NCBI GenBank assembly: GCA_963942565.1
Contig: OZ012698.1
Coordinates: forward strand, 28,491,744-28,555,743
DNA length: 64,000 nucleotides
Source of the DNA: Maea johnstoni
Taxonomy: Eukaryota; Annelida; Polychaeta; Spionida; Magelonidae
Reading direction: 5' to 3'
A program made the position numbers and the translations under genes. The notes beneath the pieces are model-generated. The model was not told the origin of the DNA, did not search any database, and saw only the letters and a list, made by a program, of their open reading frames with translations. Of the stretch, positions 24,254 to 43,022 are shown piece by piece (position 1 is the stretch's first letter; every line of letters starts with the position of its first letter).

Positions 24254-24650
24254 TAGGGATTGTTGATTAATCGGACATGCCGATTAATCGCTCATTCAAC
24301 CTCTGATTTTGATGATCGATTGCAATTTTATAAGATTGATTATTTTGATTATTTTGAAAAAATGAATTGTATCTAGAAATAGCCTATTGACCAAGTAAGA
24401 GACTCCACTAAAACCTGCAAAATCTTAATTAATATCAAGCAGTGCTATAACAAGTAAAACTAAGGGGTTCAAGGGGTATTTAAAGAGAGTTAGATTAGCC
24501 TCTTTACAAAAATGGAGCCAAGAACCATTGAACAAGCCAAGACTACCAAAGGAAAACTGCGCATATACAACTTTGATTATTAATCGATCATCGGTCGTTC
24601 AGATGGACTGATGATTGATCTTGAAAATTGCGACCGATTCCGAACACTTA
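24254..24650. mobile_element. hAT-like MITE of the CGATTAATCG-rich family
   Basis: It has TAGGGATTG and ...CCGAACACTTA ends, internal GATTAATCG-type motifs, and a near duplicate of TGATGGT on both sides. It is related to the elements at 30393, 39822, 43526 and 45151. Confidence 0.6.
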
Positions 24651-24825
24651 TGATGGTGATGATGTTGATGACAATGATGATGATGGTGATGATACAAAAT
24701 GTTTTGTCTTGTATAAGGTTGATGATGATGATGGTGATTTAAGTGATGATGATGGTGATGATAAAAAATGTTTGTCTTGTATAAGGTTGATGATGATGAT
24801 GATGATGATGATGTTGATGGAATAG
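24628..24825. repeat. GAT/GTGAT microsatellite
   Basis: Runs of GATGATG are interrupted by three copies of an ATGTTTGTCTTGTATAAGGT-like segment (the first at about 24222). Confidence 0.8.
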
Positions 24826-26193
24826 GTATCAGAAGGGCTTTGATAATAACTTATGAGGAAAATTAGTTGTGAAAAAAAGCTTTGCTATTATTTTACTGTA
24901 GTATAGAAGTTTGGGGTGATGAAGGAATTGGTTAGCCTCAGACTATATTAATGAAATATGATGACAACCCTTTTCTTATTGTGTGTCATTGAATGAACCT
25001 TTGCTAAGGAAGAGTGGGTAATATTCTTGGCTATAATTAAGGTCCAAAAGATACCAATGGAATCCATGGTTGTATCTTCCTGTCCTGTTGTACATGACTT
25101 ATAACTAAGTTGTAAGGGAAAGGGTTAACTTATTCTCAAGTCTATTACATAAAAAAGTAGTGCTTTGGAAAATAGGACAACCTTACAGTTGAGCCCCTCT
25201 TTTGAGTAAGTGGAATGTCACCAATGCTGTTTCACACACATTGAAATAACAGTGACATTCCTAGACTGCTGGCTCTAGACAAAAGGGCAAGTGAAACATT
25301 TGCATCTACTACATGTAGCATATAAATTAGTATATGAATTAACCTATTCATGGGAATTTCATGCTAAGAGTTTTTTCTTCTTAGGGCAGTTTTGCAAATT
25401 GAAATGTAGTTAAAAGAAATATTTGTGAATGGAAATGGGTTTCTCTCTCACATATCAGTATACATGTATCAAGGTTTGATAATATGGCTATTTTAAGAGG
25501 CTTTTGCTATGAGAAATTAATGTGGGTTAGACTTATAACAATCTTTTGTTTGGCCAAATTGGGGCTGGGTTGGCCAGCAGTTAAACCCTTTACTTTTATC
25601 AAGAAAGATAATCCTCAGGTTTCCATTGTTAAATTCCTATTGTACAATGAAATACAACTATGCTTTCAGTAATATATTCAGAAAATATAATATCAGGCCT
25701 CAATATATTTCCTTGCAATTTTGTCCTTTAATTTCATTTTATAGCATTGAAGGGCCAAGCTTGTCCTTATTTCAGGAAGTAACATTCAACCCAGCAAGGA
25801 CTGCTCATATATTTTCCATATATGGCTTTAATATTCCTATTATTCCGATACTAGACCACCAACAGATTGGAATATGAATGGACTTAACATAGACTTACAT
25901 GTTAAAGCTGAGAAAAACCTGGAGTAAGCCTCACATAATTGTGTGCTATTTTATGTGTTCATGCATCCACCAATATCTGAGCTCCCAGCTGCATATCAAA
26001 ACCATTCAGATTCACAGACTGCTGGTCTGACCTACCAGCCTTTAACGATCCATGCCCAGAATTCGGTCAGAGAGATGTCTGGTTCTGGGATATTTTTGAA
26101 AATAACTTTAGTATAGATCATGTATTCATTAAATAATTGAAGGAGAGTTTCAGGTTGGGGTTTGGTTAACATGTCTCCTTCAAATATTTTCCA
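24826..26193 (+). other. glycogenin intron 1, no structure seen
   Basis: AT-rich unique-looking sequence with only short open frames. A trace of TTAA/CCCATT MITE sequence is visible at 26100-26190. Confidence 0.5.
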
Positions 26194-26409
26194 TAACACT
26201 TATGCTGCTACTGGCTAATTTTGCCAATACAAAAATGATGCAAAACACTGAAAAATGACTGAAACCCTGCCAAATGGTTACTCATCTGAAAGTACTCAGC
26301 GAGAGCTTTCCAATGAGTACCAACATGACAGGGTTTGGATGGTTTTCAAGAATATTTGCATTCTTGTGCTTTGGACGAAAGTAGCCTCAGCATTGGAATT
26401 AAGGGTTAA
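26194..26409 (+). mobile_element. MITE, TTAA/CCCTT family
   Basis: The internal sequence matches the family from ACTTATGCTGCTACTGGCTA to GCATTGGAATTAAGGGTTAA. The left end has lost one C. Confidence 0.78.
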
Positions 26410-27592
26410 GATGCCTTTTTCAGAGAGATAACCCCCAGAATAGTTAAGCCTTTGTCAGCTACCAGCCTACCACAGGCAGAGATTTCTCCCTTGAAAATAA
26501 ATTCTTGATGCTACCATACCTATAAATAATTTGGTGATAAAGCAAGACACTGAAATATTTTCCAGAATGAAGTCTCTATGTAAAGATATACAGTATACCC
26601 ATGTTATTGACAAGACTTCTTGAGGCTCTCTGAGGTTTAATAGGTGAAGGGTGAAACGGTCAATCTCTGACGATCAGTAAATGACTTCAGTGAAAAAAAT
26701 ATTTTTCATCGAGAGTTATTGGTATGACATATTTTGGAGCAATGTTCAAAAAGTATGCTATATTAATAAGTAGTTGGTAATAGATTGGTTTATTTGGGAG
26801 GGTACGTACCTCAACAAATATTATGTGAATGACAGGTTCTCTGATTAAATCAGTGTCAATGCTAAGCTAATGGAATGAAGGGAGCCAAACTCTTGGTGTT
26901 GCTGTGTCAGTGGTTTATTAATTTCAATCATATTCTTCTCATAGACCCAATTCCAATTCCAGGGCTTAAAATTTAGTTGTTGTTTTTCCAGGGGACGCGA
27001 TTCCATCTTTAAAAGCTACTTAGAGTATAGAAACCAGTACATCTTTGGGCTTCCTGGGGAAATTTGAGGGAGCCGCAGGAGAATTCGAGGGAGCCCTGGG
27101 CTCCTGGCTCCAGCTAATTTTGAGCCCTGATATGATTGCATAAATATTTGAAATATTTGAAAAAAATGCATGAAAAAGGTGATTGTTGAACCCGGCTCCA
27201 GCTAATTTCGAGCCCTAGTTTAAGCTCAACAGTGAGCCAAACTGTTGATGTTGCTGGTATTTATTACTGCTGGCCACCTTTGTATCCTCTCATTAATGGT
27301 TTTTGCTACTCATTTCCATTTGGTGTTTCTTTCCCCATGCCACATTGCGAAGTGAGTTGTAGTGTCAAATTCCTTGTAAGCAATATATTGCCATTCTCAC
27401 TCCGGATTCTACCAGACTAAAAACATGGTTTTGATTTTCAGTAGCTATATATAGAAGGCTCGTGGCCAGACCTCACTACGTGTGGGTCTAGACAGGATAA
27501 ATAGACGCTATACAGGAACTGGAGAAAAGTTCTATGATAACGAGCGTGCTTGCTGATGAAAGACAAGCAGATCTGGAGAGTTTCCATGTCAC
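26410..27592. other. intron sequence with CAGGGCTC-type transposon ends
   Basis: An end pair like CAGGGCTTAAAATTTAG (26961) and GCTAATTTTGAGCCCTG (about 27112-27129) outlines a short hAT-like element. Another end, CTAATTTCGAGCCCT, lies near 27200-27217. There is no gene. Confidence 0.45.
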
Positions 27593-27803
27593 TTAACCAT
27601 TCTAATGCTGGAGGCTAATTTGGTCAATACAAAATGACGCAAAAAACCTGAAAAATGACTCAAACCCTGGCACATGGGTACTCATCTGAGAGTACTCAGT
27701 GAGAGCTATCCGATGAATACCAACATGACATGGTTTAGATGGTTTTCAAAAATCTCTTTCCTTGTGCTTTGGATGAAAGTATTCTCAGCATTGGAAGGGT
27801 TAA
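27593..27803 (+). mobile_element. MITE, TTAA/CCCTT family
   Basis: It is flanked by TTAA on both sides and ends GCATTGGAAGGG. Confidence 0.82.
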
Positions 27804-28009
27804 GAAACAGCTAGGGAGATTGACCTAATCCAGAATGTTGTACTACCAGGGATTGGAAAATCTGAGTATGACCATCCCAGATCGCAAGGGATCTCATTCA
27901 AACGTAGGGATTGAAATGTCTTGCCAATGTACGACTTTCCCAGATAGAAAGAGGTCTTACTGTATCATTTATCCTCTTAGTTTAAGACAACCTGCTCGCA
28001 AAGACCACT

Positions 28010-28165
28010 TTAACCCTTATATTATGCTGTTGGTGGCTAATTTTGCAAAGTACAAAATAATGCAAAATACCTGAACAGTTACCAAAACCGTGGCACATGG
28101 GTGGTACTCATTTTAGAATACCGACATGATTAAGATGAAAGTAGTCTCAGCATTGGAAGGGTTAA
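28010..28165 (+). mobile_element. MITE, TTAA/CCCTT family, internally deleted
   Basis: It runs from TTAACCCTTATATTATGCTG to CATTGGAAGGGTTAA but lacks about 60 bp of the middle. Confidence 0.78.
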
Positions 28166-28853
28166 GTTGTACCATTTATGTCCTTTTATCAGCAGGTTAA
28201 CTTGACAATGTATTTACAACTCTCCGATACTGAACATAGATTCACAGTCTCAAGATGATTGTGGTTTTATGTCAACCTTAAAGTTCACGTTATCATTTTA
28301 TCTATCCAGGTTGCTTATCTGTGATATGTATATGACTGCAGCTCTCAGCAGAGAGACCAGTTATCTATAGTGGGGGGTCTCTGGGTCAGCTCCGAGTTCA
28401 GCAGGATTACCGTCATTGCTGAAAAATGACATGTCATTAAACATGTGTGAATGCAACTGACTGATTTATCTCAATTTGCTCATGGCTTTTTCATTCATGA
28501 TGGCTAACCCATTCATTCCAACAAAATCATGGCAATTTCTGGGTTCTCTGTGAAAGTAAAGCATAATATCGGAAAATATCATAAAAGAAATATGTATTGC
28601 AATACAAGAAAAATGATATTTCTTTTTTCTCTTGAATTGTTGCTCTATTACTAGATATTCTCATAGTATTTAGAATATTCAGGCAAAAATATTATGGGTG
28701 ACCTAAAAGGCTTTTAAACTAGTTCATCATTCTATGGTAAAATCAGATCATGAAGTTGGACTCCGACTCCACTGACACCTCCTTGGACTGTATGACCCAC
28801 CAACAGCATACACAATGCATGTTAACATGCATGTGAATCATCATTATGATACA
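28166..28853 (+). other. glycogenin intron 1, no clear structure
   Basis: Only a fragment of the TTAA/CCCATT family near 28505-28700 is recognisable. Confidence 0.45.
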
Positions 28854-28854
28854 C

Positions 28855-28944
<90 letters not shown>

Positions 28945-28953
28945 TATATATAT
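28854..28953. repeat. TA microsatellite
   Basis: About 100 bp of TA dinucleotides, interrupted on its right by a hAT-like element and continued after it at 30339. Confidence 0.95.
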
Positions 28954-30338
28954 TAGAGCTGCACTCACGGAGGGAGATCAACTCATGAGCTCACCACCCA
29001 TTTGACTCGTGAGCTCATGAGCTCACGGACGTTCCGATTTTCCAAAGAAATACTTATTATCCACCCCAACTATTAAGAAATAAATATTTTTTGGCGGAGA
29101 TTTATTAACATTGCCATGTTTATTTAATTCTAAAACGTGCTGACGGGGTACAAAGGTCCGAATAACACTCAACACCGCTTCAGGCCTCGACATTAACGGT
29201 AGCCCGATAGCCCGGGGCTAGTCGTAAAGGCTCAGGGCTAGACGTTTCATTGTTTGCCTAGCCCGGCCGGGCTAGCTCAAATTTTATCACCATTACACGA
29301 TTTGTCCACAATCTGGAGTGCAGCACTTGTGTCTAGAGTTAGCGATACTCGGTTATCAGCAGTAGCATCGCCACTTCAAAGTCAGCCACTCCAAAGTCCG
29401 TGGACATGAGGTTTTATGTAGTGCACTTGCAAATAGAAACCGGCATAAACATAATGTGCCGATTGGAGTTAATAGCCAATAAAAACACTCAGTTTATGTG
29501 CCGACCGGGTTATAGTAGATCTGCAAGTGGTTCGATTGAATTGAACCATCACAATTGCAATAGCAAACAGCAGCAGAGACGGCACATGGCAACAGATTTT
29601 GGTGATGTTATGTGCTTATCTGTTGCTGCCAAGTGCTTCCCTGCTGTGTAAAAACCGTATGTACATGTTGGGGGGTGGGGATAATAAACTTTATTGCACT
29701 AAATGGAATGGACCGAATATTCAGCCCCAGGCTATTTATGCAGTTTATGTCATGGAAAACTCATTCTCCAAAACTGGTTCCTTTTTTGCTAAATTCATCT
29801 CTTTAGAGACACTGTCACTGTTACCGTTCTGCCATGTTGAAATTAATTTTTGGGTAAAATGAAGGAATTCAAGAAACTATCTACACAATGCTCATTATGC
29901 ACTTAACAAGAAAACATATAGAAAATGACAGGTCATTGCATTGTGTTAGTTTTCGAACCACAGATGGTAAAATTCTGTGAATAGGACTTTATTTTCAAAT
30001 TTGCAAATATCATATTTTTTAGCACTCTTCGGTCATAAATATTCAGGGCTAGGGAAAAAAAATCAGGGCTAGTGAAATCTTTAGGAACTAGCCCTTATGG
30101 GCTAGTGCAAAATTTTCTTAACGTTGAGCCCTGCGCTTGAATGTATACATTGGAGATTGTAAAGAAGACATGACAGCGATAAGCAGTTAAGTATGTTTAT
30201 AATGTGTGTTAGGTGCTCTGTGTTACGTTTGTGTTCCCAACTTAGACGAGCTCACGATTTTAACTTTTCAGCTCGAGCTCGGCGAGTTTGCCCCAGGGCT
30301 CGAGCCACTCGAGTTCGTGAGTGGTGAGTGCAGCTCTA
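28954..30338. mobile_element. hAT-like element with TAGAGCTGCACTCAC ends
   Basis: The ends TAGAGCTGCACTCAC and GTGAGTGCAGCTCTA lie within a TA array, so the flanking ATATATAT duplication is ambiguous. The family is shared with the clean 406-bp copy at 44027-44432. This copy is longer because another element is inserted at 29181-30133. Confidence 0.8.
29181..30133. mobile_element. nested CAGGG-ended DNA element with 5-bp target duplication
   Basis: The ends are CAGGCCTCGACATTAACGG and CTTAACGTTGAGCCCTG, and CGCTT is repeated on both sides (29176-29180, 30134-30138). Comparison with the empty site in the 44027 copy confirms the insertion point. It contains several GGGCTAG motifs and no long coding frame. 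Confidence 0.78.
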
Positions 30339-30392
30339 ATATATATATATATATATGTATATATATATTTATATATATATATATATATATAT
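30339..30392. repeat. TA microsatellite
   Basis: A short TA array between two hAT-like elements. Confidence 0.9.
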
Positions 30393-36519
<6,127 letters not shown>

Positions 36520-37580
36520 TATATATATGATACTGATATTTACCACCTACTGAAATAATAATGGCTATAAATAGTGTACAAAAATCACTGCATTTGCCAA
36601 GTATAAATAAGCATGACTCCCTATATGTTAGAGAGCTGCATGTAAAAACCGGAAGAATTATGGTTATCAGGTGAAATTTCAACATTGATGTTATTTTATG
36701 TGCCACAGATGGAATGGAAATAGAACATGAAATTGATAATCCCCTGAAACAGACGTGATGTTGATAAAACAGTGTACAAATCACTGCATCCATATCATTA
36801 GCCTTCCACAGATAAGCCTGGCTCCACATGTGTTTATGATAGAGATGCATGTAGTAGCGTGGTGAACTATGGTAATGTGGGCTATGGGGATTGGGTGAGA
36901 TTGGATCATGGCCTACTGTTGTAAGCCCTATCAGGAAAAATGAAAGTTATGCTGTAATATGAAATCTAAACTAGGAAATGTTTGTAGGTCTTGAAGCATT
37001 TAATTAGCTTGTCTATTATACCGAAATACTAAACTCCACTTTGACATGCAGCCTTTGGGGTAATAATAGATGTTGATTTTTTATGCATTACAGATAGAAT
37101 AGAAACTGGTACATGAAACTGATATTTACATAGAAAGAAGTAAAGTTGATTAAATAGGGCACAAGTCACTGCAAACATGTCATAAACTTACCAAAGATAA
37201 GCCTGACTCCCCTTGAGCGAGAGTTGCATGTAGTGACTGTGTGAACTATGGTTATTAGGTTCAGATATAGACATTGATGTACGTTATACTTCATATGTCA
37301 CAGTTGGTTGGAAAAAGTAACAGACATTGATGTTATTTCATATGCCACAGATCCTTGGAAAAAGTAACAGACATTGATGTAATGTTATATGTTACAGATC
37401 GAATGGAAACTGATGTTTAACACAGAATAAAGGAACTGATAAAACAGTATACAAACCACAGCACTGTGTCATTCGTTTAACATAGATAAGTCTGTCATTT
37501 GATAAAACAGACATTGATTTTATTTTATGTTACAGAGAAAATAGAAATAGTGCATGCAGCTGATATTTGCCATAGACTCA
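36520..37580. repeat. degenerate long-unit tandem repeat
   Basis: Blocks recur four or five times at roughly 200-300 bp: ACATTGATGTTATTTTATG, CACAGATGGAATGGAAA, GATAAGCCTGACTCCC and similar. Copies are diverged and the unit boundaries are uncertain. Confidence 0.6.
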
Positions 37581-38283
37581 AGTAAAGGGGATACATCTGC
37601 ACAGATCCAGAGTTTTTCGGAACTAGGGTTGGATGCCATGTGTCGGCAGTAGAATGGGTGTAGTAGGGGGGGGGGTTGACTGTAACGTGTTCGTGTTCGG
37701 CGTACATTTACACTACAGGTCTGTAGTGTAAATGAACGCCCGGCCGCTACGCGTATTATAATATTATAATTACTTGTGACGTCATCAAAACTGTAAAATC
37801 GCTAATTTCACTGATTTAAAAAAGGTTATTTAATTTCCTAAAAGTGTATTCTTAGTACAATTAGTCCATTGAATGTATCCATGCTGTTTGACCAAAACAG
37901 AGTGGACGCTATCATACATAACTGGAAGAACCAAGTTTTCAGTAATGAAACAATCCCAGGCGTTCCACAAAGGCATTCGACGTGTTTGAAGCCGCCTAAC
38001 GGCGGGTTCTGGAACCTCGCGTCTAGAGCATTCATGCTCAACATTATAGTCTGCCATGGATATGCTCAAGTCCCCAATTTGTGGGATTTGTATGGAGTAG
38101 CTAGGTGAACTATGGTGAGATAGGATTGGGGTATGGTGCTATTGTTGTAAGGAAACATCCCATGCTAGGCATAATCCCGCATTGAGGCAATAGATATGTC
38201 CATCACATGCACCCACTAAGCCCTTTAATTATGTAATTAATGTCTGCCCTGAAATGAAATATAATATAATTCTGAGAGGTCAT
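37581..38283. other. GC-richer patch of unknown origin
   Basis: A 31-bp palindrome (CATTTACACTACAGG/TCTGTAGTGTAAATG, 37705-37736) precedes a CpG-rich stretch and short open frames at 37830-38070. It may be a transposon remnant, but the second end was not found. Confidence 0.35.
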
Positions 38284-38722
38284 AATGTAATATTGATGAT
38301 GATGATGATGATAATGATGATCGTGAAAAAAGATTTGTGATGATGATGATGATGATGATCGTGATGATAATGGTGATGGTGGTGGATTTGATGATGATGA
38401 TGGTGGTGTTGATGATGATGGTGATGATGATGGTGGTGGTGGATTTGATGATGATGATGATGATAACGATGGTGTTGATGATGATGATGGTGATAATGAT
38501 AGTAGAGGTGGTGGTGGATTTGATGATGATGATGATGGTGGTGTTGAACTGTTGATGACGATGGTAATGGTGATGGTGATGATGATAGTGGTGGTGGTGG
38601 TGGATTTGATGATGATGATAATGATGGTGTTGATGATGATGATGGTGATAATAATAGTAGAGGTGGTGGTGGATTTGATGATGATGATGATGATGGTGTT
38701 GATGATGATGGTGAAGATCTTT
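38284..38722. repeat. GATGAT/GGTGGT microsatellite
   Basis: Compound trinucleotide repeat with a higher-order unit of about 65-110 bp ending GGTGGATTTGATGATG, repeated about five times. Confidence 0.88.
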
Positions 38723-39270
38723 TAACCTATATCCTAGTTTTTAACTACAAATAAACACCTGTAAATTTGAATAACTTTTTGCTATGATTTATGTTGATGG
38801 CAACCAGTACATCTTGTTGACAAACCTGTATGACCAGCCCACGACTCTATGTGGATGATGAAGGTCATTTGAAAGACTTGGCGACTAAGTATGTACTTGA
38901 CCTCTGCTTTGTCTACAAGTTTATTGTCTCCCGATCAACTGACCACAAATAACAAACTGACCACAAATAACAAACTGACCACCTGTGATGGTGGTTTAGA
39001 TGATGATGATAATGATGGTGGTGGTGAAGATCTTTTAACCTATATCCTAGTTTTTAACTACAAATAAACACCTGGATATTTGAATACTATTTTGCTATGA
39101 TTTATGTTGATGGGAACCTGTACATCTTGTTTACAAACCTATATGACCAGCCCATGACTCTATGTGAATGATGAAGGTCATTTGAAAGACGTGGTGACCA
39201 TGTACTTGACCTCTGCTTTGTCTACAACTTTATTGTCTCCTGATCAACTGACCACAAATAACAAACTGAC
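38714..39270. repeat. direct duplication of about 310 bp
   Basis: The segment starting GAAGATCTTTTAACCTATAT at 38713 recurs at 39027 and both run to ACCACAAATAACAAACTGAC. A third partial copy (39737-39810) is separated from them by a MITE. Confidence 0.82.
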
Positions 39271-39370
39271 CACCTGGCTCCACTGCTGCTGCCAATATAT
39301 TTGTATTTGGCAAATATGACTGATATTCCTTGGAAATTCAGCTGGGTTTACAATGATAACCCATTACTTC

Positions 39371-39583
39371 CTAACCCTTATGCTGCTGGTGGCTACTTTG
39401 GACAAGACAAAATGATGCAAAAAACCTGAAAAATTGCTGAAACCCTGGCAAATGGGTACTCATCTGATAGTGCTAAGCAAGAGCTTTCAAATGAATACAA
39501 ACACGACAGGGCTTGGATATTTATCAAAGATTTTAGCATTCTTGTACCTCGGTCAAAAGTGGCCTCAGCATTGAAAGGGTTAA
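39371..39583 (+). mobile_element. MITE, TTAA/CCCTT family
   Basis: It runs from CTAACCCTTATGCTGCTGGT to GCATTGAAAGGGTTAA. Confidence 0.8.
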
Positions 39584-39821
39584 AAGTTTTTTAAGGGAAT
39601 GTCATCTTGATCTTTAATACCTGTATGAAAAAAAAACTTTGGAATTAAGCATTAATTTGAAAACTATTTGAAGCTCGAAGGGGTACTGTTGATAAGTTTC
39701 TGATCAACATTTTCCCTTCAAATATTTTTCTGAATACGTTTTTGCTATGATTTATGTTGATGGTAACCAGTACATCTTGTTTACAAACCTATATGACCAG
39801 CCCATGACTGCTGATTACTAG

Positions 39822-40199
39822 TAGTGATAGGAATCGTTTGAAAAATTAGGATCGATTAATCGTTCAAATTCACGAACGATTAATCGACTTTGAACGATTA
39901 TCTCTTCACCAAATCGCCTGATGTTTCCTAACACCAGAACTGCACAGTACTGGTGTTAGGAAACATCAGGAAGAAGTTCAAGAGTCAAGAATGGTGCAGA
40001 AGATATGAGCGGTTTAGTTTAACTTCGTTGTTTGACTGTTTTGTTGTGCTTGTGTGTGGCCATGTGCCGCACATGGCCACACAGAAGTGGACAAGCAATA
40101 ATCGTGAAAAATCGATTGTCCATTTCGCCGGTCGATTGATCGGAATTTTGGCCCAGTCCGACCGATTGCTCGACTTGGCGATTGATCGTTACAACACTA
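39822..40199. mobile_element. hAT-like MITE, TAGTG..GGAATCG family
   Basis: The ends are TAGTGATAGGAATCG and CGTTACAACACTA. CTGATTAC/G lies on both sides as an approximate 8-bp duplication. Confidence 0.75.
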
Positions 40200-40963
40200 C
40201 TGATTAGTGTTTACTGTTTAGTGAGAGAGATATATCATCAAAATAGTCCAGCAGTTTTGGCTGCTACAGGTATTAATGGGTTAAAATTATCAGAGTGCTT
40301 TTGACCACAGAGCATAATGGGATAAATCTATAATACCAGGTGATTGTAAGCTTTTATTAATAACGGTCAAAAACTTTTTACCTCTTCATGCCCATTCTGA
40401 TGTAGGGGATCCCATTGGTATTAGTAATCCTACCAATGAAATTTCAAAGGAAACCTGTGTATTATTTGATTAAATATTACCCAGGAAGAGATTAGAGAAA
40501 TGTCCTTCTTGGCAAGATTGACCCATTCATGCCTGTAGTGCCCTAAAGGCTAAAATGCTTTACAACATGTACACTTCTTACATTTGCATCTTTAGAAAAA
40601 TATTTGATAGGAAGAAGTGTTGAATATGACTTGATCTACAGGTCTTGTTCAAATAGTTGCTGTATCTATGCTTTATTAGTGATATATTTGCATAATCATC
40701 ATATAATATCCTGTCGACAATTTCAAGGGGACCTCTAAGCCCGAGTGGATTATATAGGTCAGCCTCTTCTTCATTCCGAGTAGCGCATGCCTTCTGTTGG
40801 CCACCAGATTGTTGTTGAAGGTTAGCATAGGGAGACTGACAGGAACATTTTTCTCTAGCTGCTGCTGATTCTTAAGCTTGAAGTCTTTGACACACATAAA
40901 CCATGGGTAAGTAGACGCAGTAGACTAAACATGGATCATCCTTTATCTGGAGGCAGACGCATC

Positions 40964-41200
40964 TTAACCCAATTATGCTATAGCGATCCTCTTGAATTTG
41001 TCGTCTGGATCTTAGATACTTTTGACAAGAACTTTGGAATTAAGAATGATTTTACAAAATATTTGAAGGGAAGCTGTTGGTAGTGTTCTAATTAACAATT
41101 ATTCTTTTAATATTTCCCCAATTTTGCTTTCCTTTGAAAGATTTCATCTGAGTTATAATTGTCAGGCTGCTTTTGGCTGCTGTGAGCATTAATGGGTTAA
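40964..41200 (+). mobile_element. MITE, TTAA/CCCATT family (piggyBac-like)
   Basis: TTAACCCAATTATGC...GAGCATTAATGGGTTAA with the internal family block ACAAAATATTTGAAGG. Its right TTAA is the left TTAA of the next copy. Confidence 0.82.
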
Positions 41201-41521
41201 CCCAACCATGCCAGGAGTTAAGTAATTCTCCTTGATTATTTTATGCTTAGTTGATGTATATGCATGTATAATCACTTAGGGCAACAATACAAATACTTTG
41301 AATCCTTAAAAAGTCCTCTTGAATTTGTCATCTGGATCTAAGATACTTATGGCAATAACTTTGGAATTAAGATTGATATTACAAAATATTTGAAGGAAAG
41401 TTGTTGGTAGTGTTCTGAATAACATTTCTTCTTCAAATATTTTTCCCAATTTTGCTTTCCCTTGAGAGATTTTGTCGAAGTTGTCAGGCTGCTTTTGGCA
41501 GCTGTGAGCTTTAGTGGGTTA
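41197..41521 (+). mobile_element. MITE, TTAA/CCCATT family, second adjoining copy
   Basis: It starts TTAACCCAACCATGCC and ends GCTTTAGTGGGTTA, and carries about 85 bp not present in the neighbour. Confidence 0.72.
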
Positions 41522-41967
41522 TTCCATTCATGCCTATTAAGAGTTCCCCTTGATTATTTTTATGTATAGTACATGTATATGCATGTATGAATAAATAGGG
41601 TAACAATAAAGATACTGTGATATTTGGAAAATATCTCAGACCTCCAGCCTTTAAGATGCGTATTCTGACAAGCTGCAAAACTTATGGGTGAGCAGAAAAT
41701 GGCATGCCCAGCCATTATCTTGCTTAAACAGGTTAGGCTTAATATCCAGTCCTGCAGTGTCAGCATGGAGAACTGATCGACTGTCTATTGCAGTGTACAA
41801 TACATGCTTTTGTCAACAGAAAATACAGAGTAGCAAGCAAGAATTATTGAACTCCACATGCTTTTGCTCTATGTGTATCAGTCATTCTCATGACATATAG
41901 ATGGATAGATATACTAACCAGGCTGTGGTGGACAGCTGCTTAGATCAGTGACTTCGGAGTGATGGGG

Positions 41968-42194
41968 TTAACCTTTTGGTGCCTTTAGTGCCCAAAACTG
42001 CCTGACCATTTTGGTGATATTTCGCTAACAAAAAGAATTTTCAGATAATATTTGAAGAAAAAATAATAAACAGAAAAAAATCAACTCTTGTTCAAATATC
42101 TTTCTAAGCTGGAATTGACTCCAAAGTTATTATCAAGAGCATCATAGGTCCAGATGACTTCTGACGAGAAAATCTCCAGGCTTGATTGGGTTAA
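41968..42194 (-). mobile_element. MITE, TTAA/CCCATT family, inverted
   Basis: TTAACCTTTTGGTGCCTTTA at the left and CAGGCTTGATTGGGTTAA at the right, in the orientation opposite to the 40964 copy. Confidence 0.75.
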
Positions 42195-42374
42195 AGCAGA
42201 AACCACAGAGGACTGATGGCTTTATTGAGGGCTCTGTGAGAGTTTCGACAAGGAAATTGATTTAGTGAGAGGTTAGACAAGGAAATCTATTTAGCCGCCT
42301 ATCATTTTCTTTACGGAAAACGCCTGGGAGGAAATCTATTTAGCTGCCTGTCATTATCCGTACAGAAAGCAACT

Positions 42375-42401
42375 GGGGGGGGGGGGGGGGGGGGGGGGGG
42401 G
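42375..42401. repeat. G homopolymer run
   Basis: An uninterrupted run of about 26 G, likely unreliable in length. Confidence 0.9.
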
Positions 42402-42452
42402 AGAAGATCTTGACACACAAAAAGATGTGTAACTGATTCAGTTTGATCTACT

Positions 42453-42651
42453 TAACCCATTAATACACGCGACTGCCTAAAATATCCTGGCAATTTTGGT
42501 GAAATCTCTCTTGCTATAGTATAATTGAAGAAATATTTGAAGGTAAAATGTCAATTGAAATGTTACCAATAACTCTCCTTCAATTATTTGTAAAAATCAT
42601 TCTTATCCGAGTTATCTTCAAAATCTTCTCCGTCCCTCACCCTGTTTTTAA
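42453..42651 (-). mobile_element. MITE, TTAA/CCCATT family, truncated
   Basis: It begins TTAACCCATTAATACACGCG and shares the CTCCTTCAATTATTT block. It ends at the TTAA shared with the next copy. Confidence 0.65.
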
Positions 42652-42813
42652 CCCATTCAAACTCAGAGTTCCCTAGGAAAGTATCGTCTGCTTTTTTCAT
42701 ACTTTTGAAAATAACTTGAAAATAAAGCAAATTTCACAAAAAACACTTTTGTGGGTAAAATATCAACAAAATAGTCAGGCCTGTTTTGGCTGCTCTGAGT
42801 GCCAATGGGTTAA
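42648..42813 (+). mobile_element. MITE, TTAA/CCCATT family, short copy
   Basis: TTAACCCATTCAAACTCAG...GTGCCAATGGGTTAA. Confidence 0.72.
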
Positions 42814-43022
42814 ATAGAAAAGCCCTAAGTGCTGGAGGAAGGAAGGAAGGAGCTGATAAAAGGGTTGCAGTTACTATTCTAGCCAAGGAAATCCATTAGC
42901 TGGCTGTCGTAATCTATACAGTTCCCACTGCCTCATGTCTTCATCTACAACCCCTCTAGGTATAAAAAACTGTGTGGGACTGGGTAATCTGTGAGCTTCG
43001 CTGTGCTGCTGTTTTAACCCAT

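Noticed and set aside
40676-40897. 73-codon minus-strand frame (MCVKDFKLKNQQQ...)
   Set aside because: It looks peptide-like but matches nothing I know and has no supporting signals. A transposon gene remnant is possible but cannot be shown.
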